Positions 27,809-36,570 of a DNA stretch of 64,000 nt are shown piece by piece (the stretch's first letter is position 1; every line of letters begins with the position of its first letter). A program made the translations under genes and the position numbers. Source of the stretch: Neisseria sp. 83E34 (GTDB lineage: Bacteria; Pseudomonadota; Gammaproteobacteria; Burkholderiales; Neisseriaceae); NCBI RefSeq assembly GCF_001308015.1, contig NZ_LGYH01000002.1, positions 62,001-126,000 of the forward strand, read 5' to 3'. The notes beneath the pieces were generated by a model that was not told the DNA's origin, searched no databases, and was given only the letters and a program-made list of their open reading frames with translations.

Positions 27809-28813
27809 TTAGAAAGTGTAGCCCGTTTCCAGTTCGTCATCGCCGACCAGCTCCACTAAAATTGCGTATAAAGGCGCAAGTTCGGCATAGCGGCGGGAAG
27901 CGCGGCGAAGGTAATTCAAAAAGCGCGGAATTTCAGGGCGGTATTTGTCTTTGCCGTCGCGATAGTATAAGCGGGCGAAGATACCGGCCACTTTCAGATG
28001 GCGCTGAACACCCATCCATTCGAACCAGCGGTAAAATTCATCAAACAAGGCAGGCACAGGCAGCCCGGCTTCACGGGCTTTTTCCCAATAGCGGATGACC
28101 AAATCCAGCACGAATTCTTCTTCCCACTCGATAAACGCATCACGCAGCAGCGATACCAAATCATAAGAAATCGGCCCGTAAAGCGCATCCTGAAAGTCTA
28201 ATACGCCCGGTCTGCCCGGTTGCAGCATCAGGTTGCGCACGATGAAATCGCGGTGCACATAAACCTGGGGTTGCGCCAAAAGTGGCGGCAGCAGCGTTTC
28301 CACGGTTTGCTGCCATAATCCGCGCTGTTTGAAGTTTAATGACTTGCCTAATTCCTTGGCGACAAACCATTCAGGAAATAGATTGATTTCACGTAACATC
28401 ACTTCGCGGTCATATTCCGGCAACACGCCTTGGCGGCTGTTTTGCTGCAAAACCACCAGTTCGTCGATTGCCTCCAACAGCAGCGCCTTATGCGCTGCTT
28501 CGCTCGGGTCAATCTGCATGGCGGTTAAAAACGTGGTATTGCCCAAGTCGCCAAGCGCAACAAAGCCTTGCGCTTCATCCGCGTGCAGAACTTTCGGTAC
28601 ATTTACCATATCAAAGAGCTTTTGCACTTTCAGATAAGGCGCTACGCTCATTTTATCGGGTGGCGCGTCCATGCAGACAATGCTGCGCCCGTCGTCGAAT
28701 ACGGCGCGGAAATAGCGGCGGAAATCCGCATCCGCCGCGGCAAAAGACAAGGTAAACTGATCGGCCGGATAAACCGTTTCCAGCCAGTTTTTTAATTCGT
28801 TTTCTCGTTGCAT
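27809..28813 (-). CDS. amgK: aminoglycoside-phosphotransferase-fold sugar kinase, AmgK-like
   Basis: 334 residues with the kinase catalytic loop VHRDFIVRNLML (H-x-D-x4-N), the metal motif LDFQDALYGPISYD and N-terminal strand-turn FRRYFRAVFDDGRSIVCMD. AmgK homologues phosphorylate the anomeric position of MurNAc and GlcNAc for peptidoglycan recycling, and a neighbouring lptD is typical. The usual partner murU is not next to it here. It diverges from lptD across 61 bases. Confidence 0.8.
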   Translation of the reverse strand: MQRENELKNWLETVYPADQFTLSFAAADADFRRYFRAVFDDGRSIVCMDAPPDKMSVAPYLKVQKLFDMVNVPKVLHADEAQGFVALGDLGNTTFLTAMQIDPSEAAHKALLLEAIDELVVLQQNSRQGVLPEYDREVMLREINLFPEWFVAKELGKSLNFKQRGLWQQTVETLLPPLLAQPQVYVHRDFIVRNLMLQPGRPGVLDFQDALYGPISYDLVSLLRDAFIEWEEEFVLDLVIRYWEKAREAGLPVPALFDEFYRWFEWMGVQRHLKVAGIFARLYYRDGKDKYRPEIPRFLNYLRRASRRYAELAPLYAILVELVGDDELETGYTF

Positions 28814-28874
28814 AGGTGTTTTCGGGTTAAAATAAACGTTATTTTAACTGGCAAAACCGATTTAAGGTGATATT

Positions 28875-31220
28875 TTGGCACGCTTGTTTACATTAAAACC
28901 CGTTGTACTCGCTTTAGGCATGGCTTTTAGCGCAGGGTCGGTCTATGCCGATGACCTTTCTTTGGGCGAAACCTGCCTGCTTTGCAATCCGGAGAAAATT
29001 CAGGCTGCTGCCGGAGAAAAACCGCAGGTGAAAACCAGCGGCGAAGATAAACTGCCTGCCGATTACACGAGAATCACGGCGGATAAGGTGCAAGGGCAAA
29101 GCAAGGTTGCCGTGGCGGCGCAGGGTGATGTCATCGTGGAGCATAACGATAAAGTGCTCAATGCGGCATGGGTGGAATATGACCAAACCCGTGACATCGT
29201 GCGTGCCGGCGATTCGTTTGTGCTGTATGAAAACGGTTCGACTGTAACCGGCGAAAAGCTTGAATACAATCTGGCGAAAGGTACGGGCTCTACCGAGAAC
29301 GCCCGTCTTGAAGCCGAACATGAAGGCCGCCGCCTACAATCGGTAAGCGAAAAAGCTGAATTGAAAGGCAAAGACCAATATGTTTTGCACAACACCAAAT
29401 TCAACACCTGCTCGCGTGGTGATGCCAGCTGGTATATTGCCGCGAGCAGCATCGAAGCGGACTACGAAAAAGGTGTAGGCGTAGCCAAAAACGCTAAATT
29501 GGTATTCGGCGGCGTGCCGGTGCTTTACATGCCGTGGGCGGATTTTCCGCTTAACGGCAAGCGCAAAAGCGGCTTGCTGGTGCCTACCTTAAAAATAGGT
29601 TCGGACGGCACGGAAGTTGAGCTGCCATATTATTTCAACTTGGCGCCGAATTATGATGCAACGCTTGCGCCGGGTCTGATTTCAGGCAGGGGTGTGAAAT
29701 TGCGTGGTGAATTCCGCTATCTCACGCCGAAACTGCGCGGTGAAACCTCTGCAACTTGGATGCCGAACGACAGGCGCAGCGAACATAACAACCGCTATCA
29801 TGCCAAATGGCAACACCAGCAAACCATCACGCCGTCTGTGAGCGCGGGCGTGGATTTCAACCAAGTGTCAGATGACGATTATTTCCGCGATTTTTACGGC
29901 AGAAACGACATTGCCACCAATGTCAATCTCAACCGCCAAATATGGCTGAACCACAATATGCGCCTGCTCGACGGCTCGCTCGATAGCTACGCTACTGTGC
30001 AAAAATACCAAACGCTGGCCAATGCTAACGGCTACAAAGACGAACCTTATGCCCTGATGCCGCGGTTGAGTACCCGTTGGCAAAAAAATTTCGGCAATCT
30101 GCAATTCAATGCGTTCGGCCAGTTTACCCGCTTCCAGCATGACGACAAGCAGTCGGGTAACCGTATAGTGGTTTACCCGAGCGCAAGCTGGAACTTCCAT
30201 AATGATTGGGGCTTTGTGACGCCTAAAGTCGGCGTACATTACACTCATTACAATCTTGATGCATTTGGCGGTAGAAACAGCCGTTCAGCTTCCCGAGTGC
30301 TGCCGGTCATTAATATAGATGCAGGTATGACATTCGAACGCCCTACTTCATTATGGGGTAAAGATTATGTGCAAACGCTGGAACCGCGCTTGTTTTATAA
30401 CTATATTCCTACCAAGTCGCAAAATGATTTGCCCAATTTTGATTCGTCGGAAAACAGCTTCAGCTACGAGCAATTATTCCGTGAAAACCTTTATTCGGGT
30501 AACGACCGCATCAATTCGTCCAACAGTTTGGCCACTGCCATACAAACCCGTTATCTCGACCGGCAAACCGGCGCAGAACGTTTTCGCGCCGGTATCGGGC
30601 AGAAATTTTATTTCACTACCGACAGCGTGGCTTTGAGCGGGCGTATTGAAGAGTATCCGCGTAACCGTTCCGATTGGATAGCGTTCGGCCACGGTCGCAT
30701 CACCGACACCGTAAGCGGCCATGCTTTGGTGCATTACAATCAGAACAAAGAGCGTTTCGACAACATCGATACCGGGTTGCGTTACAATCCCGAGCAAGGC
30801 AAGGTATTGAGCGCGCGTTATAAATATGGCCGCTACGAACCGATTTACTTGGAGCAAAACGCCGACGGCACATCGCAATATGTGTATGAAAAGCTCAGGC
30901 AGGTTGATCTGGCCGCACAATGGCCGTTACGTCCCAATCTCTATGCTGTTGCCCGCTTTAATTACGGCTTGGATGTGAAAAAACCTCTGGAGCAGCTTAT
31001 CGGGCTGGAATACAAGAGCGGCTGCGGTTGTTGGAGCGCCAGCGTGGTGGCGCAGCGTTATGTAAACGGTTTGGATTCGGCTAAAAACAGTACATACAAA
31101 AACGCTGTGTTTCTCAATCTCCAGCTGAAAGATTTAAGCAATATCGGCAGTAACCCCTACAACGAGCTGAGTCGCGCGATTCCCGGCTACAGCCAAAGCA
31201 ACGAGGTGATAAAAAAATGA
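28875..31220 (+). CDS. lptD: LPS-assembly protein LptD
   Basis: 781 residues starting at TTG (MARLFTLKPVVLALGMAF), with AAGGTGA ahead and a signal peptide (about 1-25). It has an N-terminal OstA jellyroll (about 55-230) and a long beta-barrel with GGVPVLYMPWADFPL. Cysteine pairs CLLC (about 34-37) and CGC near the C-terminus are the disulfide partners of the family. It inserts lipo-oligosaccharide into the outer leaflet with LptE. Its stop overlaps the surA-like start (ATGA), so both envelope biogenesis factors are made together. Confidence 0.95.
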   Translation: MARLFTLKPVVLALGMAFSAGSVYADDLSLGETCLLCNPEKIQAAAGEKPQVKTSGEDKLPADYTRITADKVQGQSKVAVAAQGDVIVEHNDKVLNAAWVEYDQTRDIVRAGDSFVLYENGSTVTGEKLEYNLAKGTGSTENARLEAEHEGRRLQSVSEKAELKGKDQYVLHNTKFNTCSRGDASWYIAASSIEADYEKGVGVAKNAKLVFGGVPVLYMPWADFPLNGKRKSGLLVPTLKIGSDGTEVELPYYFNLAPNYDATLAPGLISGRGVKLRGEFRYLTPKLRGETSATWMPNDRRSEHNNRYHAKWQHQQTITPSVSAGVDFNQVSDDDYFRDFYGRNDIATNVNLNRQIWLNHNMRLLDGSLDSYATVQKYQTLANANGYKDEPYALMPRLSTRWQKNFGNLQFNAFGQFTRFQHDDKQSGNRIVVYPSASWNFHNDWGFVTPKVGVHYTHYNLDAFGGRNSRSASRVLPVINIDAGMTFERPTSLWGKDYVQTLEPRLFYNYIPTKSQNDLPNFDSSENSFSYEQLFRENLYSGNDRINSSNSLATAIQTRYLDRQTGAERFRAGIGQKFYFTTDSVALSGRIEEYPRNRSDWIAFGHGRITDTVSGHALVHYNQNKERFDNIDTGLRYNPEQGKVLSARYKYGRYEPIYLEQNADGTSQYVYEKLRQVDLAAQWPLRPNLYAVARFNYGLDVKKPLEQLIGLEYKSGCGCWSASVVAQRYVNGLDSAKNSTYKNAVFLNLQLKDLSNIGSNPYNELSRAIPGYSQSNEVIKK

Positions 31221-32152
31221 AAGTAAAACAACTGATTCTGGCTTTAGTGGCCGCTACCGCCATCGGCGCACAGGCTGCCGACATCAAATACGTTGACGGA
31301 GTGGCCGCTATTGCCGATAACGACGTGATTACACAGCGCAACCTGCAGGCCGCGATTGCGCGCAGCGTGAAGCCGAAAGGCATGAGCGATACGGATCACC
31401 GCAAAGAAGTGCTCACCCAATTAATCAATCAGTCGTTGGTGGCCCAAGCAGGCAAGCGCCGCAATATCGTGGCTGAAGATGCAGAAATTGATAGCGTGAT
31501 TGCGCAAACGGCTGCCAGCCGCAAAATTTCCGTAGAGAAACTGTATGCCACATCCGGTTTAAGCCGCGATGCCTTGCGTCAAAATGTGGCAGACAGCATC
31601 ATTGCGAATAAAGTGCAGAAGCAAGTTGCCGCAGAAAATGCCCGCGTCAGCGATGCCGAAGTAAATGCAGCGATTGCCGATGCACAGGCTAAAGGCCAGG
31701 CGCTGCCCGAAGGCGAAGCCATCCGCCAATACCGTGCACAACATATCTTGGTGAAAGCAGGTCAGAATGACCCGACGGCAGAAACGGCTATCCGTCAAAT
31801 TTGGCAACAGGCGCGCAGCGGTAAAAACTTCGACCAACTTGCACGCCAATATTCGCAAGACAGCAGTGCTGCAGCGGGCGGAGATTTGGGTTGGTTTACT
31901 GACGGTCAAATGGTGCCTGAATTTGAAAATGCCGTGCATCAGCTTAAACCCGGCCAAGTCAGCCCGCCCGTACGTTCCCAATTTGGCTGGCACATCGTTA
32001 AGCTGAACGAAGTGCGTGAGGCCGGTACACCCGAAGAGCGCACACATATGGCCGTACGCCGCGCTTTAGAGCAACAAAAAGCCCAGACTGCCACTTACAA
32101 ATTGCTACAGGATCTGCATAAAAACGCTTATATAGATATCCGCGTACAGTGA
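31217..32152 (+). CDS. surA: SurA-like periplasmic peptidyl-prolyl isomerase
   Basis: 311 residues: signal peptide (about 1-21), SurA N-terminal chaperone part (about 22-150) and one parvulin domain (about 170-275, AQHILVKAG ... GGDLGWFTDGQMVPEFENAV). E. coli SurA has two parvulin domains and about 430 residues; this one has a single domain, as in other Neisseria. It escorts outer membrane proteins such as LptD, with which it overlaps. Confidence 0.88.
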   Translation: MKVKQLILALVAATAIGAQAADIKYVDGVAAIADNDVITQRNLQAAIARSVKPKGMSDTDHRKEVLTQLINQSLVAQAGKRRNIVAEDAEIDSVIAQTAASRKISVEKLYATSGLSRDALRQNVADSIIANKVQKQVAAENARVSDAEVNAAIADAQAKGQALPEGEAIRQYRAQHILVKAGQNDPTAETAIRQIWQQARSGKNFDQLARQYSQDSSAAAGGDLGWFTDGQMVPEFENAVHQLKPGQVSPPVRSQFGWHIVKLNEVREAGTPEERTHMAVRRALEQQKAQTATYKLLQDLHKNAYIDIRVQ

Positions 32153-32166
32153 GTTGGTTTGAAGCA

Positions 32167-32197
32167 ATGCCTGTCTGAAAAATTTTCAGACAGGCAT
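32167..32197 (+). terminator. inverted TG-DUS pair
   Basis: ATGCCTGTCTGAAAA and its inverse with almost no loop, 14 bases past the surA-like stop. Confidence 0.75.
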
Positions 32198-32386
32198 TTG
32201 CCTAATTAAAGGGAAAGAAAATAAAAAAGCATGTTGTAAAATAACAAAAAAGTCGAAGAAATCTTGTAGTAATAAGCACGAATAAGGTAAAGTATCGCCT
32301 TCAGAAAGCGGCATTCTGCCGGCCTAAAAAATTAAGCATCCGTTGATTTAAAACGGATTAAGGCTTCACAAATACAAGGATAAACA

Positions 32387-33835
32387 ATGAAAGGCGACAT
32401 TGGTGTAATCGGTTTGGCTGTAATGGGCCAGAACCTGATTCTCAACATGAACGACAAAGGCTTTAAAGTTGTTGCCTACAACCGAACCACTTCCAAAGTA
32501 GACGAATTCATCAACGGAGCCGCACAAAACACTCAGATTATCGGCGCTTATTCCCTGCAAGATTTTATAGAAAAGCTGGAAAAACCCAGAAAAATCATGC
32601 TGATGGTTCGTGCTGGCTCCGTGGTTGACGAATTCATCCGGCAATTGGTACCGCTTTTGGATAAAGGTGACATCATTATCGATGGCGGTAATGCCAATTA
32701 TCCCGATTCCACCCGCAGAACACACGAGTTGGCCGGAAAAGGCATTTTATTTGTCGGTGCCGGCGTTTCCGGCGGTGAAGAAGGTGCGCGCAACGGCCCG
32801 TCGATTATGCCGGGCGGGAATGCCGAGGCATGGCCGCATGTGCAGCCGATTTTGCAGGCGATTGCCGCCAAAACGCCAAACGGCGAGCCTTGTTGTGACT
32901 GGGTGGGGGCAGATGGTGCCGGTCATTTTGTGAAAATGGTGCATAACGGTATCGAATACGGCGATATGCAGCTGATTTGTGAAGCTTACCAGTTTATGAA
33001 AGACGGCTTGGGCATGTCTTATGAGGAAATGCACCAAATATTCAGCCAATGGAACACAACCGAGTTGGATTCCTACCTGATCAAGATTACTGCCGATATT
33101 CTTGGTTTCAAAGATGAAAACGGCGGTGCGCTGGTTGAAAAAATCCTCGATACCGCAGGCCAAAAGGGCACAGGAAAATGGACGGGTATCAATGCACTGG
33201 ATTTGGGTATCCCGCTCACCTTAATCAGTGAGGCCGTGTTTGCCCGTTGCGTGTCTGCATTTAAAGCGCAGCGTTGTGAAATGCACGCGCTGTTTGGTAA
33301 AACCATCCGGCCTGTTGCCGGAGATAAAGCCGAATGGGTGGAGGCCTTGCGCCAAGCTTTGCTGGCTTCAAAAATTATTTCTTATGCACAAGGCTTTATG
33401 CTGATTCGTGAAGCAAGCGAAATCAATAACTGGTCGTTGGATTACGGTAAAACCGCGCTGCTTTGGCGCGAAGGCTGCATCATCCGTAGTGCATTTTTGG
33501 GCAATATCCGTGATGCTTACGAAGCCAATCCCGATTTGATTTTCCTCGGGGCTGACCCTTATTTTAAAGGCATTTTGGAACAATGCCTGCCCGCATGGCG
33601 TAAAGTGGTGGCAAAATCTATTGAAACCGGTTTGCCCATGCCTTGCATGGCTTCCGCTATTACGTTTCTTGACGGCTATACCACCGAGCGTTTGCCCGCC
33701 AACTTGCTGCAAGCCCAGCGCGATTACTTTGGTGCGCACACATACGAGCGCATAGATCAACCGCGCGGTGAATTTTTCCATACCAATTGGACCGGAAAAG
33801 GCGGTGATACGGCTTCAACTACATATCATGTATAA
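32387..33835 (+). CDS. gnd: 6-phosphogluconate dehydrogenase (decarboxylating)
   Basis: 482 residues. N-terminal GVIGLAVMGQNLILNM binds NADP, GAGVSGGEEGARNGPSIMPGG is the substrate motif, and HNGIEYGDMQLICEAY and GTGKWTGINALDLGIP follow. It oxidises 6-phosphogluconate to ribulose 5-phosphate in the pentose phosphate pathway. It is monocistronic, with 190 bases of upstream non-coding DNA. Confidence 0.95.
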   Translation: MKGDIGVIGLAVMGQNLILNMNDKGFKVVAYNRTTSKVDEFINGAAQNTQIIGAYSLQDFIEKLEKPRKIMLMVRAGSVVDEFIRQLVPLLDKGDIIIDGGNANYPDSTRRTHELAGKGILFVGAGVSGGEEGARNGPSIMPGGNAEAWPHVQPILQAIAAKTPNGEPCCDWVGADGAGHFVKMVHNGIEYGDMQLICEAYQFMKDGLGMSYEEMHQIFSQWNTTELDSYLIKITADILGFKDENGGALVEKILDTAGQKGTGKWTGINALDLGIPLTLISEAVFARCVSAFKAQRCEMHALFGKTIRPVAGDKAEWVEALRQALLASKIISYAQGFMLIREASEINNWSLDYGKTALLWREGCIIRSAFLGNIRDAYEANPDLIFLGADPYFKGILEQCLPAWRKVVAKSIETGLPMPCMASAITFLDGYTTERLPANLLQAQRDYFGAHTYERIDQPRGEFFHTNWTGKGGDTASTTYHV

Positions 33836-33874
33836 GTTTCAAAGCCGTATAACTGTTTAAGCTTTCTTAAAACA

Positions 33875-33908
33875 ATGCCTGTCTGAAAACGTGTTTTCAG
33901 ACAGGCAT
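33875..33908. terminator. inverted TG-DUS pair, bidirectional
   Basis: ATGCCTGTCTGAAAA and inverse between convergent gnd and the RTX protein gene. Confidence 0.75.
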
Positions 33909-33922
33909 TGTTTTATTGAAGG

Positions 33923-36214
33923 CTATTTGAAATGCCCTGCATTAAGCTGGACATTGTTAGGCAAAACTGCAAATTTTACCGGTTGGAATGCGCTGCCGCT
34001 GCCGTCGGCATCATAATAAAGAGTATTGCCTTTTTGGATAACGCGCGTGGCGGGTGTTTCCGCACCTGCCTTGGCAAACCAGGCTGCCGGCGGATTATTG
34101 CCGGTGAGGGCGGGATGCAGGCTGATTTTATCGCCTTCGTTGGGATTGAAGTCTTTCAGTATGTTTATATTTTCCGTGTCGCTCAATTTGCTGCTGAACA
34201 CGAATGTGTCCGCGCCTGCGCCGCCGTTTAATACGTCATGTCCGTAACCGCCATCCAGAGTGTCGTTGCCTGCGCCGCCGTTTAATACATTGGCTTGGGC
34301 GTTGCCGGTGATTATGTCATCTTGTGGGCCGCCGCTTCCGTTGATGGCTTGGTTACCTATTAACACCAAGGTGTTGTCTTTACCGTTTAAGCTGTGGTTG
34401 TGAATGGCATATACAGTTTGATTGCGGCGGGTGATGCCGTTTGCTCCGACCTGCAAGCCCTCCAATTTTTTTCCTCCGTTTACTGTTGCGCCGCCGTTTT
34501 CATGTTTGCGGATCAGCTCGCTGAAATGCGTACCTTGTGTGCCTAAAACAATGTTGTTTTTCAGGCTTAGGCCGGTAATGTGGCCGATGATGTTTCTGGC
34601 CGGGAAATCGAATGAGCCGTCGCTGCTTTTTTTGTTCCAACCTTTGGATGTGTCGGCACCCACATACAATACGGGCGCAGCAGGAAAGGAGGGGGCAATG
34701 ATGTTGCCGGAAATGCTCACGTTTTTGGTGCTGCCGTTGCCTCCGTTGTAATGTATCGGCAGCCCGGTAGTATAGGCAGCGCGTTCGCCTGAAGCAGAAG
34801 CTCTGTCCCAAATGGCTTCCAAGCCCAGCGCGCTGCCTTTGGCGGAGCCGGAAATGATGTTGTCGGTAATGTTGTTGTCGCTGGTATCGGAGCCTGCGTA
34901 AATCAGCCATTTACCCGGCTCATGCCTGCCTGACGGTTTGGCTGCATCGAGGTGGTTGCGGGTAATGGTGTTGTGATTGCTGCCTTGCACGGCAATGATT
35001 AATGCTTGGCCGACAAAGCGGGTGCTGTTGATGATGTTGCCGCTGATGGTATTGTGATCAGCGTTGTAACCGAGTAACACACCGGCCGATAGGGCGTCGG
35101 TGAGCAGGTTGTTTTTAATGGCGACATTAAACACGTTGTTTTGTAGGGAAATGTTGCGGGTATTGTTGGTAAGGTAGTTGTGGCTGATGGTGCTGTTGCC
35201 GCTTACTTCGTTAAAGCCGATACCGTAGCGGCCGCCATCGATATAGTTGCCTTGAATGGTGATATTGGCTGCTTTGGCCTCCGGATTGGTTTCTGCTACT
35301 TTGCCGTTACCTTTGGCGTAAAGGCTCCAGCGGCCTAAGTCTTGGCCGGCAGGCACATCTTTTGCCGCTGCTTCATATAGGCGCTTCTCGGCCTGCGTTT
35401 TGCTTTTTGGCGCTATGGGATAGCCGCCCACATAAATGGCCGTGCCGCCGCTGCCGCGCTCCATTTTGCCGTCGGGCATAATGATTCGGTTGTTTAAGAC
35501 GGATACATTGTTGGTGCTTAAGCGGTTGTTGGGGTTGGAAACGCCGGTAATGGAGATGGCGGCTTTGTCATTGGCGCCGGTGTTGTAAACCGTGTTGTTG
35601 CTGATGGTTGTGTGCTGCGTGCCTTGCGCCAGAATGCCGCTTAGCGGGCGGTTGTTCATATTCAGCACCAAGCCGTCGATGGTTGAGTTTTGCAAGCCGG
35701 TTTCAAATTTTACGGCTGATTCGCGCACTCCGGCGCCAACCTGAATCGTGCTGCCGTTGCCATGCAGATATTTCACGCCTTGCAAAACTTTGATTTGAGA
35801 TTCGCTGGTGTAAGTTTGATTGACACCCAGTTTCACACCTAATCCTGCTTTTTTCGCGGAAATCATAGCCTTATTGACGGCAGCTGAAATTTCGCCGCTG
35901 CCGCTGTAAAAAGCGGCAGCCGGTACATAACCGGCTTTGGCAAAATAAGCACTCCAGCCGCTGAGACCTGCGTTGGTATCGCCGTTGCCGTCTTTTTGAA
36001 ACAGGGCATGATGTTTGCCATCGCTGATAATCAGGTAACGCAGTGCCGGGTCTTGCGCGGCTTTTTGCGCTTCACCGAGGTTGGCAACAATTTTAAAACG
36101 CTGCCCCTGAGGGATGTGGCTGGTTGCGAAGGTTTGAGCAGATTCAGCAGTAGCGGCGGCTACGGCAGGATAGGCTTCAAAATAGAAATCAATCGGCATG
36201 GATAAGAAAAACAT
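33923..36214 (-). CDS. secreted right-handed beta-helix protein with RTX repeats (AlgE-like architecture)
   Basis: 763 residues. No signal peptide. The N-terminal 120 residues are unassigned. About 140-600 is a parallel beta-helix with repeated N-T-I-x-x-N turns (STIDGLVLNMNN, NTISGNIINS, NNITDNIISG), as in mannuronan epimerases and pectate-lyase-like proteins. 626-673 contains calcium-binding RTX nonapeptides (NVLNGGAGNDTLDGG, DVLNGGAGADTFVF), and the C-terminal 90 residues form a serralysin-type tail. RTX repeats with no signal peptide point to type I secretion, but no transporter gene lies in the window. The substrate is unknown. An alternative start is MPIDF at 36199. Confidence 0.75.
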   Translation of the reverse strand: MFFLSMPIDFYFEAYPAVAAATAESAQTFATSHIPQGQRFKIVANLGEAQKAAQDPALRYLIISDGKHHALFQKDGNGDTNAGLSGWSAYFAKAGYVPAAAFYSGSGEISAAVNKAMISAKKAGLGVKLGVNQTYTSESQIKVLQGVKYLHGNGSTIQVGAGVRESAVKFETGLQNSTIDGLVLNMNNRPLSGILAQGTQHTTISNNTVYNTGANDKAAISITGVSNPNNRLSTNNVSVLNNRIIMPDGKMERGSGGTAIYVGGYPIAPKSKTQAEKRLYEAAAKDVPAGQDLGRWSLYAKGNGKVAETNPEAKAANITIQGNYIDGGRYGIGFNEVSGNSTISHNYLTNNTRNISLQNNVFNVAIKNNLLTDALSAGVLLGYNADHNTISGNIINSTRFVGQALIIAVQGSNHNTITRNHLDAAKPSGRHEPGKWLIYAGSDTSDNNITDNIISGSAKGSALGLEAIWDRASASGERAAYTTGLPIHYNGGNGSTKNVSISGNIIAPSFPAAPVLYVGADTSKGWNKKSSDGSFDFPARNIIGHITGLSLKNNIVLGTQGTHFSELIRKHENGGATVNGGKKLEGLQVGANGITRRNQTVYAIHNHSLNGKDNTLVLIGNQAINGSGGPQDDIITGNAQANVLNGGAGNDTLDGGYGHDVLNGGAGADTFVFSSKLSDTENINILKDFNPNEGDKISLHPALTGNNPPAAWFAKAGAETPATRVIQKGNTLYYDADGSGSAFQPVKFAVLPNNVQLNAGHFK

Positions 36215-36300
36215 AGGCTTGGCATGTAATCTTTTGGTTTTGGTAATTTAAAGTGCCACCATTTGTTAAGAAAGCGGGCGATCTGTGGCCATGAAACTTG

Positions 36301-36369
36301 TATAGTCAATCAACACATTGATACCAGGCAGCAAGCCGAAGACAGTACAAGTTAAGTTGATTGATTATA
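36301..36369. repeat. 69-bp MITE-like inverted repeat (Correia-like)
   Basis: Left arm TATAGTCAATCAAC (36301-36314) and right arm GTTGATTGATTATA (36356-36369) are inverted copies with one mismatch. The interior AGCCGAAGACAGTACAAG resembles part of a neisserial intergenic repeat I recall (TATAGTGGATT... type). It sits in the promoter region of the RTX gene. The remaining 36215-36570 stretch holds AT-rich DNA and a DUS terminator. Confidence 0.6.
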
Positions 36370-36510
36370 GTGGTAAAAATAAGTTTAATGCCCGTAGCTA
36401 TAGTGTATCCCGATATTATGTAAGTCTATGTGAATCATGCGCTATTTTTTTGAAAGTCGGTTTCAGAGGGGCATAAGCGGATTGATTTGACTATAGATTT
36501 TGAAAAGCCA

Positions 36511-36541
36511 ATGCCTGTCTGAAACATTTTCAGACAGGCAT
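36511..36541 (-). terminator. inverted TG-DUS pair
   Basis: ATGCCTGTCTGAAA and inverse, 30 bases past the stop of the reverse-strand GT39-like gene. Confidence 0.7.
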
Positions 36542-36570
36542 TGGTTATTTATTTAAATTGTCGTAAAAAA

